From the NCBI GenBank assembly GCA_017620455.1, contig JAFZQK010000074.1, forward strand, positions 1 to 52,444: a stretch of DNA of 52,444 bases, in the 5' to 3' direction. Below the pieces are notes generated by a model that saw nothing but the letters and a program-made list of their open reading frames with translations, ran no database searches and was not told the DNA's origin. A program made the translations under genes and the position numbers. Of this stretch, positions 43,454-51,895 are shown piece after piece. Within the stretch, counting starts at the first letter, position 1. Every line of letters starts with the position of its first letter. The stretch is from Clostridia bacterium (GTDB taxonomy: Bacteria > Bacillota_A > Clostridia > Christensenellales > Aristaeellaceae).

Positions 43454-43454
43454 C

Positions 43455-44579
43455 TTAAAAGCCCTCCTTTGGTTCCCGGGGCGCGCGCAGCCCCCGGATA
43501 TTGACGATCTGATCGAAGATCCCCGCGAACGTGAGCACCGAAAACGCCATCAGCAGCACCGGCAGGATGACCCGCCAGGCACGGGAAGAATTGCGCTGGC
43601 GCTGGATGAAATTGATCAGCGCCGCGCCCTGGACCGTGAACAGCGCGGTGGCGGCGGCGTACAGAATGGTGCCCGCCACGGCCGCCGCGGGGGCGGCGCT
43701 GCGGCGCAGGAAATACCCGGCGATCAGCGCCAGGCCCACCTGCCAGCCGTAGCCCCGGGGGATATACCACCGGTACAGGGGCGGCATGCCCAGATCCGGG
43801 AACCGCACGGCCCCCGCTTCCTCTCCCGCCGCCTTCGCGGACAGGAACGCCCGCTTCTCCTCCGCCAGGAAGCCGAATCGCAGCGGCAGCAGCAGGCAGG
43901 CTACCCCGCCCAGGATGCTCTGGGATACCATGGTGCTGGGCACCAGGGTGGTCAGCGTGCTGGTGACCAGGCTGGAGGCGGACAGCAGCAGATCCTCCCT
44001 GGCGGCGGAGGACAGCACGTAGCCCCCGCCGAACAGCGCGGGCACCAGCGCCTTTTCCGCCAGCTTTTCCGGCAGCGTCAGGAAGCCCATGGAATAAAAC
44101 TGGTACAGCAGCCCGTCCCGGAATTCGCTCTTGTCCAGGGCCTCCATCGCCGCCCGGCCCGCCGCCGCGTACAGCTGCCCGCCGCACTGGGCCTGCAGGT
44201 AGGCGAAGATCCCCGCCAGACACACAAGATGCACCCCGATCATCACGCCGCAGGCCTTCCAGAACGGCATGCGGAACCGGATCACGCCCACGAACGCGCC
44301 CACGATGGGCAGCAGATACAGCGCGGAAACCGTCAGTCCCTGCATGCCGAAAACCAGGTACATGGCCGCCAGGCCCGCCAGCGTGTTCACCGCCAGCGGC
44401 GCCATGCCGCCCACCATGGCGGTCAGGCAGATCGCCGTGGGCAGCAGGTACATTTCCGCCAGGGGCACGTACATAAAACCGACCATCGGCGCCAGGGCCA
44501 GCGCCAGCAGCGGCCCCGCCACCAGGATACAGCCCAGCAGACATCCCCGCAGGGATCTGCAAAGGGGAAAATCCTTCAT
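43455..44579 (-). CDS. DUF2232 (YybS-like) membrane protein
   Basis: A polytopic membrane protein of 374 residues with about eight helices, matching the YybS/DUF2232 family by position and shape. In Bacillus the order is yybS-gdpP-rplI-dnaB; here gdpP is missing between this gene and rplI. Function unknown. TTAGGAG precedes the ATG, and only one base separates its stop from rplI, so the three genes form one operon. Confidence 0.8.
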   Translation of the reverse strand: MKDFPLCRSLRGCLLGCILVAGPLLALALAPMVGFMYVPLAEMYLLPTAICLTAMVGGMAPLAVNTLAGLAAMYLVFGMQGLTVSALYLLPIVGAFVGVIRFRMPFWKACGVMIGVHLVCLAGIFAYLQAQCGGQLYAAAGRAAMEALDKSEFRDGLLYQFYSMGFLTLPEKLAEKALVPALFGGGYVLSSAAREDLLLSASSLVTSTLTTLVPSTMVSQSILGGVACLLLPLRFGFLAEEKRAFLSAKAAGEEAGAVRFPDLGMPPLYRWYIPRGYGWQVGLALIAGYFLRRSAAPAAAVAGTILYAAATALFTVQGAALINFIQRQRNSSRAWRVILPVLLMAFSVLTFAGIFDQIVNIRGLRAPREPKEGF

Positions 44580-44617
44580 TCAAAGCTCCTAAAAAAAGAT
44601 TGATTTCTCCATTTCCT

Positions 44618-44646
44618 ATTTTAAGTTGACATCGCGGTTTTGTCAA
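44618..44646 (-). promoter_or_regulatory. Promoter of the yybS-rplI-dnaB operon
   Basis: On the minus strand TTGACA, a 17-base spacer and TAAAAT, about 40 bases before the yybS-like ATG. The region TTGACA.{9}TGTCAA forms an inverted repeat centred in the spacer. Confidence 0.7.
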
Positions 44647-44665
44647 CCGGCGCACTGTGCGCGTA

Positions 44666-44695
44666 TTGCGTTTTTTGGGGCGTCGGTGGTATAAT
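44666..44695 (+). promoter_or_regulatory. deoC promoter
   Basis: TTGCGT, an 18-base spacer and TATAAT (44690-44695), 37 bases before the deoC ATG, divergent from the yybS-rplI-dnaB promoter. Confidence 0.6.
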
Positions 44696-44731
44696 GAAAA
44701 AAGCAAATCTGACAGCGGGAGGAAGAATGAA

Positions 44732-45391
44732 ATGAACCTGGAAAAGATCCTGAATGCCTGCGACCATACCCTGCTTGCGCAAACCGCCACCTGGGAGGAG
44801 ATCCGCGCCCTGTGCGACGACGGGATCAAGTATCACACCGCCTCCGTCTGCATCCCGCCATGCTATGTGCAGAAAGCGAAAGAATACGTGGGCGAAAAGC
44901 TCAAAATCTGCACCGTCATCGGCTTCCCCAACGGGAACATGACCACGGAAACGAAGGTGTTTGAAACGAAGGATGCCGTGGAAAAGGGCGCGGACGAGAT
45001 CGACATGGTGATCAATATCGGCATGCTCCGGGCCGGGGACGACGCCTATGTGCTGGATGAGATCCGGAAGGTCCGCGCCGCCTGCGAAGGGAAGATCCTT
45101 AAGGTCATTATCGAGACCTGCCTGCTCACCCGGGAGGAAAAGATCCGTATGTGCCGCATCGTTACCGATTCCGGCGCGGACTTCATCAAAACCTCCACCG
45201 GCTTCTCCACCGGCGGCGCTACCTTTGAGGACGTGGAGCTCTTCGCTGAATATGTGGGCCCCAACGTGAAAATCAAGGCAGCCGGGGGCATCTCCTCCCT
45301 GGCCGACGCCGAAAAGTTCCTGGCCTTGGGCGCCAGCCGTTTGGGGACGAGCCGGATCGTGAAGATCGCAAAGACGCTGGAAACGAAATAA
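44732..45391 (+). CDS. deoC: Deoxyribose-phosphate aldolase
   Basis: DeoC, 219 residues, splits 2-deoxyribose-5-phosphate into glyceraldehyde-3-phosphate and acetaldehyde in nucleoside salvage. The Schiff-base lysine is in [14 protein letters not shown] near residue 150, the proton-relay lysine in [12 protein letters not shown] near 180, and the aspartate in [12 protein letters not shown] near 90. GGGAGG lies nine bases before ATG 44732. It stands alone, without other deoxynucleoside catabolic genes nearby. Confidence 0.95.
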   Translation: MNLEKILNACDHTLLAQTATWEEIRALCDDGIKYHTASVCIPPCYVQKAKEYVGEKLKICTVIGFPNGNMTTETKVFETKDAVEKGADEIDMVINIGMLRAGDDAYVLDEIRKVRAACEGKILKVIIETCLLTREEKIRMCRIVTDSGADFIKTSTGFSTGGATFEDVELFAEYVGPNVKIKAAGGISSLADAEKFLALGASRLGTSRIVKIAKTLETK

Positions 45392-45410
45392 ACGAAGAGA
45401 AAACGTTAAG

Positions 45411-45478
45411 CGGGGGAAACCCTCTCTTTGGGGCCAAAGAGAGGGTTTCCCCCGTGCCCCCTTCCCGAGAAAGCGGCT
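45411..45478 (+). repeat. Palindromic repeat element, left copy
   Basis: Perfect 21-base arms (45411-45431 and 45434-45454; core GGGAAACCCTCTCTTTGG) are followed by the tail GCCCCCTTCCCGAGAAAGCGGC. An inverted second copy with a related sequence and the same tail (CCCCCTTCCC.AGAAAG) lies at 46011-46080. It may also end deoC transcription, although no U-tract follows directly. Confidence 0.85.
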
Positions 45479-45499
45479 GGGGAAAGAACAGTTAAAACA

Positions 45500-45997
45500 A
45501 TGTGTAAAGAAAGATATGTGTGCAAAATCCCTACCATAGAAGAAATCCGGCGGAAATGGGATTACGAAATCGAGCATAACGTAAATAAGGAAAACTGGAT
45601 CGTCTGGAAGCAGGAGGCCATCGATCATTATTTGAGTGGTCAGTCCATTCCGTATTACGGCTTCCTGGATGGTATCATCATCTGTGAAGCGACCGCTGCA
45701 CTCTGTCCGGGTTTCCCGCCGGAGCATAAAATGAAAGAACGCACAGTCGAGCTTTGTGCGTTCAGAACCATCAAAGAATACCGCGGAAAAGGCTATTTTT
45801 CAAAACTGATGGACTATATACAGCATGATTTGAAAAAGAGAGGATACCGTCAGGCGATCGTAGGCGTTGAGCCTACAGAAACGCTGAACAAATCCATCTA
45901 TCGTCATTGGGGATTTACCGAATACATGTATACCGGAACAGAAACTTATCCGGACGGTACAATTATCGAAGTAGAGTTTTTTGGAAAGCGTCTTTAA
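45500..45997 (+). CDS. GNAT-family acetyltransferase
   Basis: A GNAT acetyltransferase of 165 residues. The acetyl-CoA loop is in FRTIKEYRGKGYFSKLMDYI (near 90-110), preceded by the beta-4 strand RTVELCAF and followed by GVEPTETLNKSIYRHWGF near 135. The substrate is unknown. The ATG at 45500 has only a weak GGAAAG site. Base composition is visibly more AT-rich than that of the neighbours, and the gene is bracketed by inverted palindromic repeats whose tails point inwards, which suggests recent transfer as a unit. Confidence 0.85.
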   Translation: MCKERYVCKIPTIEEIRRKWDYEIEHNVNKENWIVWKQEAIDHYLSGQSIPYYGFLDGIIICEATAALCPGFPPEHKMKERTVELCAFRTIKEYRGKGYFSKLMDYIQHDLKKRGYRQAIVGVEPTETLNKSIYRHWGFTEYMYTGTETYPDGTIIEVEFFGKRL

Positions 45998-46010
45998 CAG
46001 ATTCGATCAA

Positions 46011-46080
46011 TTCGCCTTTCTTGGGAAGGGGGTACAGGGGGGAACCCGTTCTTTGGGCTCCAAAGAACGGGTTCCCCCCT
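46011..46080 (-). repeat. Palindromic repeat element, right copy
   Basis: On the minus strand: perfect 21-base arms (46080-46060 and 46056-46036; core GGGGAACCCGTTCTTTGG) with a 3-base loop, then the tail GTACCCCCTTCCCAAGAAAGG to 46011. On the plus strand it is followed by GCTTTTTATT, so it can terminate the acetyltransferase transcript. Confidence 0.85.
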
Positions 46081-46105
46081 GCTTTTTATTCTCCCGTTTT
46101 CTCCG

Positions 46106-47818
46106 TTACTCCATCCACTTCTGCGCTTCCTGGGCCATCCGGTCGTTAAGGGTGTCCACGGCAGGCTGGGAATCGGCGCGGGCGGCGACGTAGAGCTTGA
46201 TCTTAGGCTCGGTGCCGCTGGGGCGGATGCAGAGCCAGTTGCCGCCCTCGATCTCATAATAGAGCACGTTGGATTTGGGGAAGTCCAGGGCCTCTTCCTT
46301 GCCGTCCGCGGTGCGGATGCCGGTTTTGAAATCCCGCACGGCCAGGACCCGCAGGCCCGCCACTTCCCGGGGCGGGTTTTCCCGGATCGACGCCATGATG
46401 GACGCGATCTTGGCCACGCCGTCCTTGCCGGGGAGGGTGACGGAAATGCTCTTTTCCTTGAAATAGCCGTATTTTTTGTACAGCCGCTGCAGGGCGTCGT
46501 AGAGGGTTTCGCCCCGGTCCATGCAGGCGCAGGCGGCCTCGCACAGCAGGAGGGAAGCGTTGACGCCGTCCTTGTCCCGCACCTGGGTGCCGGAAAGATA
46601 GCCGAAGGATTCCTCAAACCCGAATACGAACTGATGGCTGCCGGTTTCTTCAAACTGCTGGATCTTTTCGCCGATGAACTTGAAGCCCGTAAGCACCTCG
46701 TACAGCGCCACGCCGTAGTCGGCGCAGATGGCCCGGGCCAGTTCCGTGCTCACCACGGATTTGACCGCCGCGCCGTTTTTCGGCAGCGTGCCGTTTTGCT
46801 TTTTGCTGCTTAAGATGTGATCCAGCATGAGGCAGGCGATCTGGTTGCCGGTGAGGGTGTGCCATTCGCCCTGGCCGTCCTGCACGGCGGCGCCCAGCCG
46901 GTCGCAGTCCGGGTCGGTGCCGAAGGCCACGGTGGCGCCCACCTTTTTGGCCAGGGGAATGGCCAGGGTGAAGGCATTGGGGTCCTCGGGGTTGGGGGCC
47001 TTCACGGTGGGGAAGCGCCCGTCGGGCTTTTCCTGCTCCGGCACAACGGTATAATGCACGCCCAGCTCCTTCAGCAGACGCTGCACCGGCACGTTGCCGC
47101 TGCCGTGGAGGGGGGTATAGACGATGCTCAGGTCCTTGCCCCGGGCGGCCAGCAGCTCGGGCCGCTGGGCCAGGGTCTTGATCATGGCGATGTAATCGTC
47201 GTCCACTTCCTTTGCGCCGATGATTTTGAGCAGTCCTTTTTCGAGGGCTTCTTTTTCATCCATGGGCACGCAGTCGGCATATTGGAGGGAACGGATGTAC
47301 TGGGTCACCGCATCGGCGGCCTCGGGGCCCAGCTGCGCCCCGTCGGCGGCGTAGACCTTGTAGCCGTTGTACTGGGGCGGGTTATGGCTGGCGGTGATGA
47401 CCACGCCGGCGGCGGTGCCCAGATGCCGGACCGTATAGGAAAGGACCGGCACGGGGCGCAGGGCGTCGAACAGATAGGCCTTCACGCCGTTGGCGGCCAG
47501 GGTAAGGGCGGTTTCCTTAGCGAATACGTCGCTTTTGATGCGGCTGTCGTAGGCGACGGCCACGCCCCGGTCCTGAACGCCCTGGGCGATGAGGTATTTG
47601 GCCAGGCCGGTGGTGGCCCGGCGGACGTTATAGATATTCATACGGTTGGTGCCCATGCCCAGCACGCCCCGCAGCCCGGCGGTGCCGAATGCCAGCTCGG
47701 TATAAAAGCGGTCCTCGATCTCCTTTTCGTCCCCGGCGATGCTGTTGAGCTCGTTTACGGTGTCCGCGTCGGCGGCGAACATGGAAAGCCAGCGTTCATA
47801 TTCTTCCCTGTATCCCAT
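46106..47818 (-). CDS. pgcA: Phosphoglucomutase / phosphomannomutase family (PgcA-like)
   Basis: An alpha-D-phosphohexomutase of 570 residues, the length of Firmicutes PgcA. Motifs in order: TAGLRGVLGMGTNRMN (near 46), the phosphoserine loop VVITASHNPPQYNGYK (near 140), the metal loop FGTDPDCDRLG (near 300), the sugar-binding loop FGFEESFGYL (near 395) and the phosphate-binding loop CIRPSGTEPKIKLY near the C-terminus. It interconverts glucose-6- and glucose-1-phosphate, feeding UDP-sugar synthesis for polymers such as the capsule encoded in this window. AAAGGAG precedes the ATG. Confidence 0.93.
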   Translation of the reverse strand: MGYREEYERWLSMFAADADTVNELNSIAGDEKEIEDRFYTELAFGTAGLRGVLGMGTNRMNIYNVRRATTGLAKYLIAQGVQDRGVAVAYDSRIKSDVFAKETALTLAANGVKAYLFDALRPVPVLSYTVRHLGTAAGVVITASHNPPQYNGYKVYAADGAQLGPEAADAVTQYIRSLQYADCVPMDEKEALEKGLLKIIGAKEVDDDYIAMIKTLAQRPELLAARGKDLSIVYTPLHGSGNVPVQRLLKELGVHYTVVPEQEKPDGRFPTVKAPNPEDPNAFTLAIPLAKKVGATVAFGTDPDCDRLGAAVQDGQGEWHTLTGNQIACLMLDHILSSKKQNGTLPKNGAAVKSVVSTELARAICADYGVALYEVLTGFKFIGEKIQQFEETGSHQFVFGFEESFGYLSGTQVRDKDGVNASLLLCEAACACMDRGETLYDALQRLYKKYGYFKEKSISVTLPGKDGVAKIASIMASIRENPPREVAGLRVLAVRDFKTGIRTADGKEEALDFPKSNVLYYEIEGGNWLCIRPSGTEPKIKLYVAARADSQPAVDTLNDRMAQEAQKWME

Positions 47819-47859
47819 CGAATCTCGCTCCTTTACGGTTGTTTGTGGTTTCTGTGCCT

Positions 47860-47888
47860 ATTATACCCGTTTTCTCCGGTTTGCGCAA
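47860..47888 (-). promoter_or_regulatory. Phosphohexomutase promoter
   Basis: TTGCGC, a 17-base spacer and TATAAT on the minus strand, about 40 bases before the ATG. Confidence 0.65.
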
Positions 47889-47946
47889 GGGGGCGTCTCA
47901 CGCCGCCTCCGCCGCCGGCATACCCTGACACAGAGGGGGCGATGGC

Positions 47947-48750
47947 ATGGGGCTGTGGGTGGCGGACGGCGAAAAAGGGCTGATCCGGGAGGCGGACGGC
48001 GCGTTTGCCCGGGTCGGGCCGCCGGGATACGCCCTGTGCGCCGGGGGCGGGCGGGTGTACTGCGCGTGCGCCGGGCTGTGCCAGTGCCGGGACGGGCGCA
48101 CAGGGGAGGCGCTGTTCGATTTTCCGCTGCCCCCTGGGGTATGCGCGCTGTGCCTGTTCGCGGGGATGGTGTGCGCCCTGTCCACGGAGGCGGACTGCGT
48201 GGCCGCCTGCGACGCCGCCACGGGGCAGATGCTGTATTCCGCCCCTGCCGGGGCTTATCCCCGGGATCTGTGCCCCTGCGGGCGGCTGCTGGCGGTGGCG
48301 GGGGGCGCGGCGGGGGAGGTGCTGCTTATGGACGAAGGGCTGCGCTTATCGGCCCGGCATCGGGTGCCGGGGGCGGCCCGGGCGGTGTGCATGCTGCCCC
48401 GGGGCCTGTACGTGCTGTGCGCCGCCGGGGAGGAAGAGCCCGCCTCCCGCCTGATCCGTATCAGCCCCCGGGGGGTCAGCGAGGAGGTGTACTCCGATCC
48501 CCGGCCGCCCACGGTGCTCTGCGCCCTGCCGGACGGCAGATGCCTGGCGGGATGCCGGGAGAGCGTGGCGCTGCTGCGGCCCGACGGACGGCTGCTGGGG
48601 CGGGAGAGATGCGCCTATCCCGCCCGGCTGCGCCCCTGCCGGAAGGGCGTGCTGATGTGCGACAGCTGGGAGGGCACGGTGCGGTTGTTTTCCGGGGGAC
48701 CCATGTACCGGGGCGGCGAGCCCCTGGACGCGCTGCTGCTGCCGGAATAA
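47947..48750 (+). CDS. Cys-rich beta-propeller-like protein
   Basis: A protein of 267 residues composed of repeated short strands typical of YncE/WD-like propellers (CDAATGQMLYSAPAGAYPRDLCPCGRLLAV, then about five further blade-like units). No signal peptide, so cytoplasmic. It contains about 20 cysteines (7-8%), many at equivalent blade positions (V-C-A-L). Codons are strongly GC-ending, which separates this frame from the competing longer overlapping one. GAGGGGGCG precedes the ATG. Function unknown. Confidence 0.72.
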   Translation: MGLWVADGEKGLIREADGAFARVGPPGYALCAGGGRVYCACAGLCQCRDGRTGEALFDFPLPPGVCALCLFAGMVCALSTEADCVAACDAATGQMLYSAPAGAYPRDLCPCGRLLAVAGGAAGEVLLMDEGLRLSARHRVPGAARAVCMLPRGLYVLCAAGEEEPASRLIRISPRGVSEEVYSDPRPPTVLCALPDGRCLAGCRESVALLRPDGRLLGRERCAYPARLRPCRKGVLMCDSWEGTVRLFSGGPMYRGGEPLDALLLPE

Positions 48751-48756
48751 AAAAAT

Positions 48757-48782
48757 CCCGGCGGCAGATGAATGCCGCCGGG
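48757..48782 (-). terminator. Terminator of the SH3-like protein gene
   Basis: A perfect 10-bp stem CCCGGCGGCA/TGCCGCCGGG with a 6-base loop, followed on the minus strand by ATTTTTTTA, 14 bases after the stop. Confidence 0.88.
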
Positions 48783-48796
48783 CGGGGAAGAATGGG

Positions 48797-50101
48797 TTAT
48801 TGCAGCACCACGTACGCCGCGGGAATGAACCCGCGCATGACGGAATTGTTCACCAGCACCTCCACGAAGGCCCAGGTGTTGTTGCCGTTGTCGTTGATAT
48901 AGCCCAGGAACAGCACGCCGGTCTGGGGGGTGAGGGTAGCGATGGTGGGGCGGTAGCGCATGATATCGTCGGTCATGGGCGCCGATACGGTGACCCGGCC
49001 GGGCCGGTAGGCGAAATCCAGATACGGGATGCTCAGGCCCTTCTGGGGCAGGGCGGAGGCGGAGATATAGCCCATGCGGTACGCCCCGCTGCTGTTGGTA
49101 TAGCCGATGAGCGCCCAGCCGTTTTCCACGCCGTAGATCACGCAGTTGCTGCCGGCCACGGAGGCCCGGCCGTCCGCGGCGCGCCAGTAATAGGTGCCCG
49201 GGCCGGAATACACGGGCCAGGAGCCCGCGATGCCCTCATACAGCGTGTTGCCGGGGAACCAAAGGCCCTTGGTGGTATCGTGATACAGGACATTGCCCGT
49301 TCCGGGGGCCGCGGTGGGATACGAATACGGCACCTGGGTGGGCGGATAGGTGGGATAGTACGGCGCCTGGGTGGGCGGGATGTACGGCGCCCGGGTGACC
49401 GGCGCCTGAGTGGGCGGGATATACGGCGGATAAGTAGGATAATACGGCGCGGCGGTGGGCACCGGCGTGGGGGCCGGGGTGGGCCGCGGCGTGGGCACCG
49501 GAGAGGGGATGGGCGTGGCGGGCACCTGGCCGCCGTTATACTTCACATGGATGCTCCACACGAAGCCGCGCATGGGGCCTCTGTCGGTGTTGACCTCGAT
49601 GTAGGTCCAGGCCTGGGTCTCTCCCCGGACGGCCAGCACCGTGAAGGCCGTGCCGCTGGGGATCTGATAGGGCATGTATTCGCCGCCCCGCCAGAGGGGA
49701 TCCTCCGTTACCCGGCAGTAATCGTCGGCATAGCCGATCAGCGTGGGCTGGAAAGTCAGCTCCGGGATGTTGACGCCGGTGGTGCTCATGTAGTTCAGGG
49801 CGTCCTTGGACACATAGCCCACCGCCCAGGCCTTCTTGTATTCCACTTCAAAGCCCACCAGCAGCCAGTCCCCCGTATAGCCGAATACGTAGACGGTGTT
49901 GTTGGCGCGCATCATGGAATTGCTGTTGCCGGGACGCACGTAGTTTTCCCCGGGGCCGCTGTATACCGGGAAGTCCCTGGTGAATCTGCAGCCTACGTAT
50001 TTGTCCAGCGCCGTCATCTGAACGCCGTCAGCGTTAGCGGGGAATACCAGGCTCCCCAGCAGGAGAACCGTCGCCAGCAGGAGGATCAGGAAACGCTTCA
50101 T
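48797..50101 (-). CDS. Secreted protein with duplicated SH3-like modules and Pro-rich linker
   Basis: A protein of 434 residues with a clear signal peptide (MKRFLILLLATVLLLGSLVFPANA). Two related halves (about 30-195 and 285-434) each contain a bacterial SH3-like unit (FPVYSGPGENY and WPVYSGPGTYYW, then W.L.G....Y..GYVS) and a second unit ending in MRGF. Between them lies a Pro/Thr/Tyr-rich linker of about 85 residues with repeated YPTYPP and IPPTQAP. SH3-like modules bind cell wall peptides or glycans, so an extracellular wall-associated role is likely. No catalytic domain is visible. AAGGAG precedes the ATG. Confidence 0.85.
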   Translation of the reverse strand: MKRFLILLLATVLLLGSLVFPANADGVQMTALDKYVGCRFTRDFPVYSGPGENYVRPGNSNSMMRANNTVYVFGYTGDWLLVGFEVEYKKAWAVGYVSKDALNYMSTTGVNIPELTFQPTLIGYADDYCRVTEDPLWRGGEYMPYQIPSGTAFTVLAVRGETQAWTYIEVNTDRGPMRGFVWSIHVKYNGGQVPATPIPSPVPTPRPTPAPTPVPTAAPYYPTYPPYIPPTQAPVTRAPYIPPTQAPYYPTYPPTQVPYSYPTAAPGTGNVLYHDTTKGLWFPGNTLYEGIAGSWPVYSGPGTYYWRAADGRASVAGSNCVIYGVENGWALIGYTNSSGAYRMGYISASALPQKGLSIPYLDFAYRPGRVTVSAPMTDDIMRYRPTIATLTPQTGVLFLGYINDNGNNTWAFVEVLVNNSVMRGFIPAAYVVLQ

Positions 50102-50431
50102 GGGGCATGCTCCTTCCTATGCGGAAAAATCGGGGTCTGGATATGATTCAACCATACAACGTAATATTTTACCATTTCCCTGCGGTTTTCGCAACGTTTT
50201 TCGCATTTTTTTCATCCGTGTTCCCCGGGCGGGGCGTCCGCGCCGGAAAAAAGCCGCCCGGGCGATAATTTTTGCTGTATTTTCAGCAGGAGATAAAGGG
50301 AACGGTGTAGAATAGATGAATTTGGGAAGGGATGAGGGTTTCTTTTTTCCCGGGCGGGAAATCGGAAACGGAAGCGCGCTTCCGCCTTCGGCCCTTTCCG
50401 CTGAACAAGCTTTCAGAATGGGGGATCGTGC
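50102..50431. other. Divergent intergenic region (330 bases)
   Basis: It holds the minus-strand promoter of the SH3-like gene and, on the + strand, a short GCTG/CAGC stem and a TAGAAT hexamer (50308-50313) without a good -35. The leader from there to the carboxyltransferase ATG is about 110 bases. I recognised no riboswitch or small gene. Confidence 0.45.
50166..50194 (-). promoter_or_regulatory. Promoter of the SH3-like protein gene
   Basis: TTGCGA, a 17-base spacer and TAAAAT on the minus strand, about 65 bases before the ATG. Confidence 0.6.
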
Positions 50432-51886
50432 ATGGACATGGCAGAAAAACTGCAGGGCCTGGCGGAAAAGAAAAACGCCATCCTGCAGGGCGACAAGGAC
50501 CGGGTGCTCAAGCAGCACGCCGCGGGAAAAAGCACTGCGCGGGAACGCGCGCTCAAGCTCTTTGACGCGGGCAGCTTCGCGGAAATCGAAGGGCTGCGGG
50601 AAGAAAGCCACCTGGTGGCCGGCTGCGGCACGGTGAACGGCCAGCCGGTGTATCTGGCGGCGCAGGATTACGCTTCCCGCGGCGGCGCCATGACGCGGGA
50701 GCAGGCCGCCAAGATCGTAAAGACGCTGCGGCTGGCCCGGGTCACCGGGTCGCCGGCGGTGCTGATGCTGGACAGCGACGGCGTGGAGCTGGAAAACGGC
50801 GCGGAGGCGCTTTCCGCCTGCGCCCGGGTGGCCAATACGCTGGCGCGTTTGTCCGGCGTGTGCCCGATGATCGGGTGCGTGATGGGCCCCGCCCGGGGCA
50901 TGGCCGCCGTGATGGCGCAGCTGTGCGACGTGACGGTGCAGGTGAAAAAGACCGGGGAAACCGCGCTGCATACGGCGCTGGTGATGAACAGCGAAAAGGG
51001 AAAGCAGAAGGACGCCCAGCAGCTCTTCGGGGCGGACGTCATGAACGCCCAGGGCGCCGCGGCCTTCACCGCGGAGAACGAGGAGGAAGCCATTGCGCTC
51101 ACCGCCGCACTCATCGATCTGCTGCCCGCCTCCAACATGGAGGACGCGCCTCTGGCGGACGGGGACGACCTGAACCGCCTGACGGTGTGCGACGATCCGG
51201 AGAATGTGGATGCGCTGATCCAGGATCTGCTGGACGAAGGCCGGGTGTTGGAAATGTATAAAGGCTGGGGCGGCGCGGTGAAGACCGTGCTGGGCCGGCT
51301 GGGCGGCCGCGCCGTGGGCGTGGTGGCCACCGATCCCACCAAGGACGGCGGGCGGCTCGCCGCCGCGGACTGCCGCAAGGCGGCCCGGCTGATCCGGCTG
51401 TGCGACTGCTATCAGCTGCCGGTGATCACTTTGGTCAACACCGCGGGCATCGCCGTGCCCGCCGCGGACGGCCAGGGCGATCTGCTCCGCGCCGCGGCGG
51501 ACCTGGTGTACGCCTACGCGGAAGCCACGGCCCCCAAGGCCGCGCTGTTTACCGGCAGCGCCGTGGGCACCGCGTACGTGGCGCTGGGCGGTTCCCGCCT
51601 GGCGGACGTGAGCTACGCCTGGCCCACCGCCATGATCTCTCCCCTCACCGCGGAAGCGGCCGTGCAGGCCCTCAACGGGAAGGAGCTCAACGCCGGGGAA
51701 AGCCGCGAAGCCCTGGAGGCGGCCTATGCCGAGAAGAACGGCGCCTTCGCCGCCGCCCGCAGCGGCATCGTGGACGACGTGATCGAGCCCCGGGAGAGCC
51801 GCAAGTACCTGATTGCGGCCCTGGAAGTCCTGGCCGGGAAGCAGGACGTGAACCTGCCCAAGAAGCACGGCAACCTGCCGCTGTAA
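50432..51886 (+). CDS. Carboxyltransferase subunit (MmdA/PCC-beta-like)
   Basis: A crotonase-fold carboxyltransferase of 484 residues related to methylmalonyl-CoA decarboxylase alpha, glutaconyl-CoA decarboxylase alpha and propionyl-CoA carboxylase beta. The start LKQHAAGKSTARERALKLFDAGSF is a family hallmark, and GCVMGPARGMAAVMAQLCD near 150 and ITLVNTAGIAVP near 335 belong to the two half-sites. The segment after the first half-site is unusual: KKTGETALHTALVMNS replaces the common VTGE...LGGA/H stretch, and the protein is about 25-30 residues shorter than typical. The following genes encode an OadG-like subunit and a biotin carrier, so a membrane decarboxylase complex is likely. Substrate uncertain. 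Confidence 0.85.
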   Translation: MDMAEKLQGLAEKKNAILQGDKDRVLKQHAAGKSTARERALKLFDAGSFAEIEGLREESHLVAGCGTVNGQPVYLAAQDYASRGGAMTREQAAKIVKTLRLARVTGSPAVLMLDSDGVELENGAEALSACARVANTLARLSGVCPMIGCVMGPARGMAAVMAQLCDVTVQVKKTGETALHTALVMNSEKGKQKDAQQLFGADVMNAQGAAAFTAENEEEAIALTAALIDLLPASNMEDAPLADGDDLNRLTVCDDPENVDALIQDLLDEGRVLEMYKGWGGAVKTVLGRLGGRAVGVVATDPTKDGGRLAAADCRKAARLIRLCDCYQLPVITLVNTAGIAVPAADGQGDLLRAAADLVYAYAEATAPKAALFTGSAVGTAYVALGGSRLADVSYAWPTAMISPLTAEAAVQALNGKELNAGESREALEAAYAEKNGAFAAARSGIVDDVIEPRESRKYLIAALEVLAGKQDVNLPKKHGNLPL

Positions 51887-51895
51887 GGAGGGCGT

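Noticed and set aside
45411..46080. Integron gene cassette with attC sites around the acetyltransferase
   Set aside because: The palindromes are perfect hairpins in inverted orientation with no attC core bases, and no integrase gene is present.
47739..48902. A 387-codon plus-strand frame overlapping the beta-propeller gene
   Set aside because: The 267-residue frame has blade-like repeats, GC-ending codons and a ribosome site; the longer frame has none of these.
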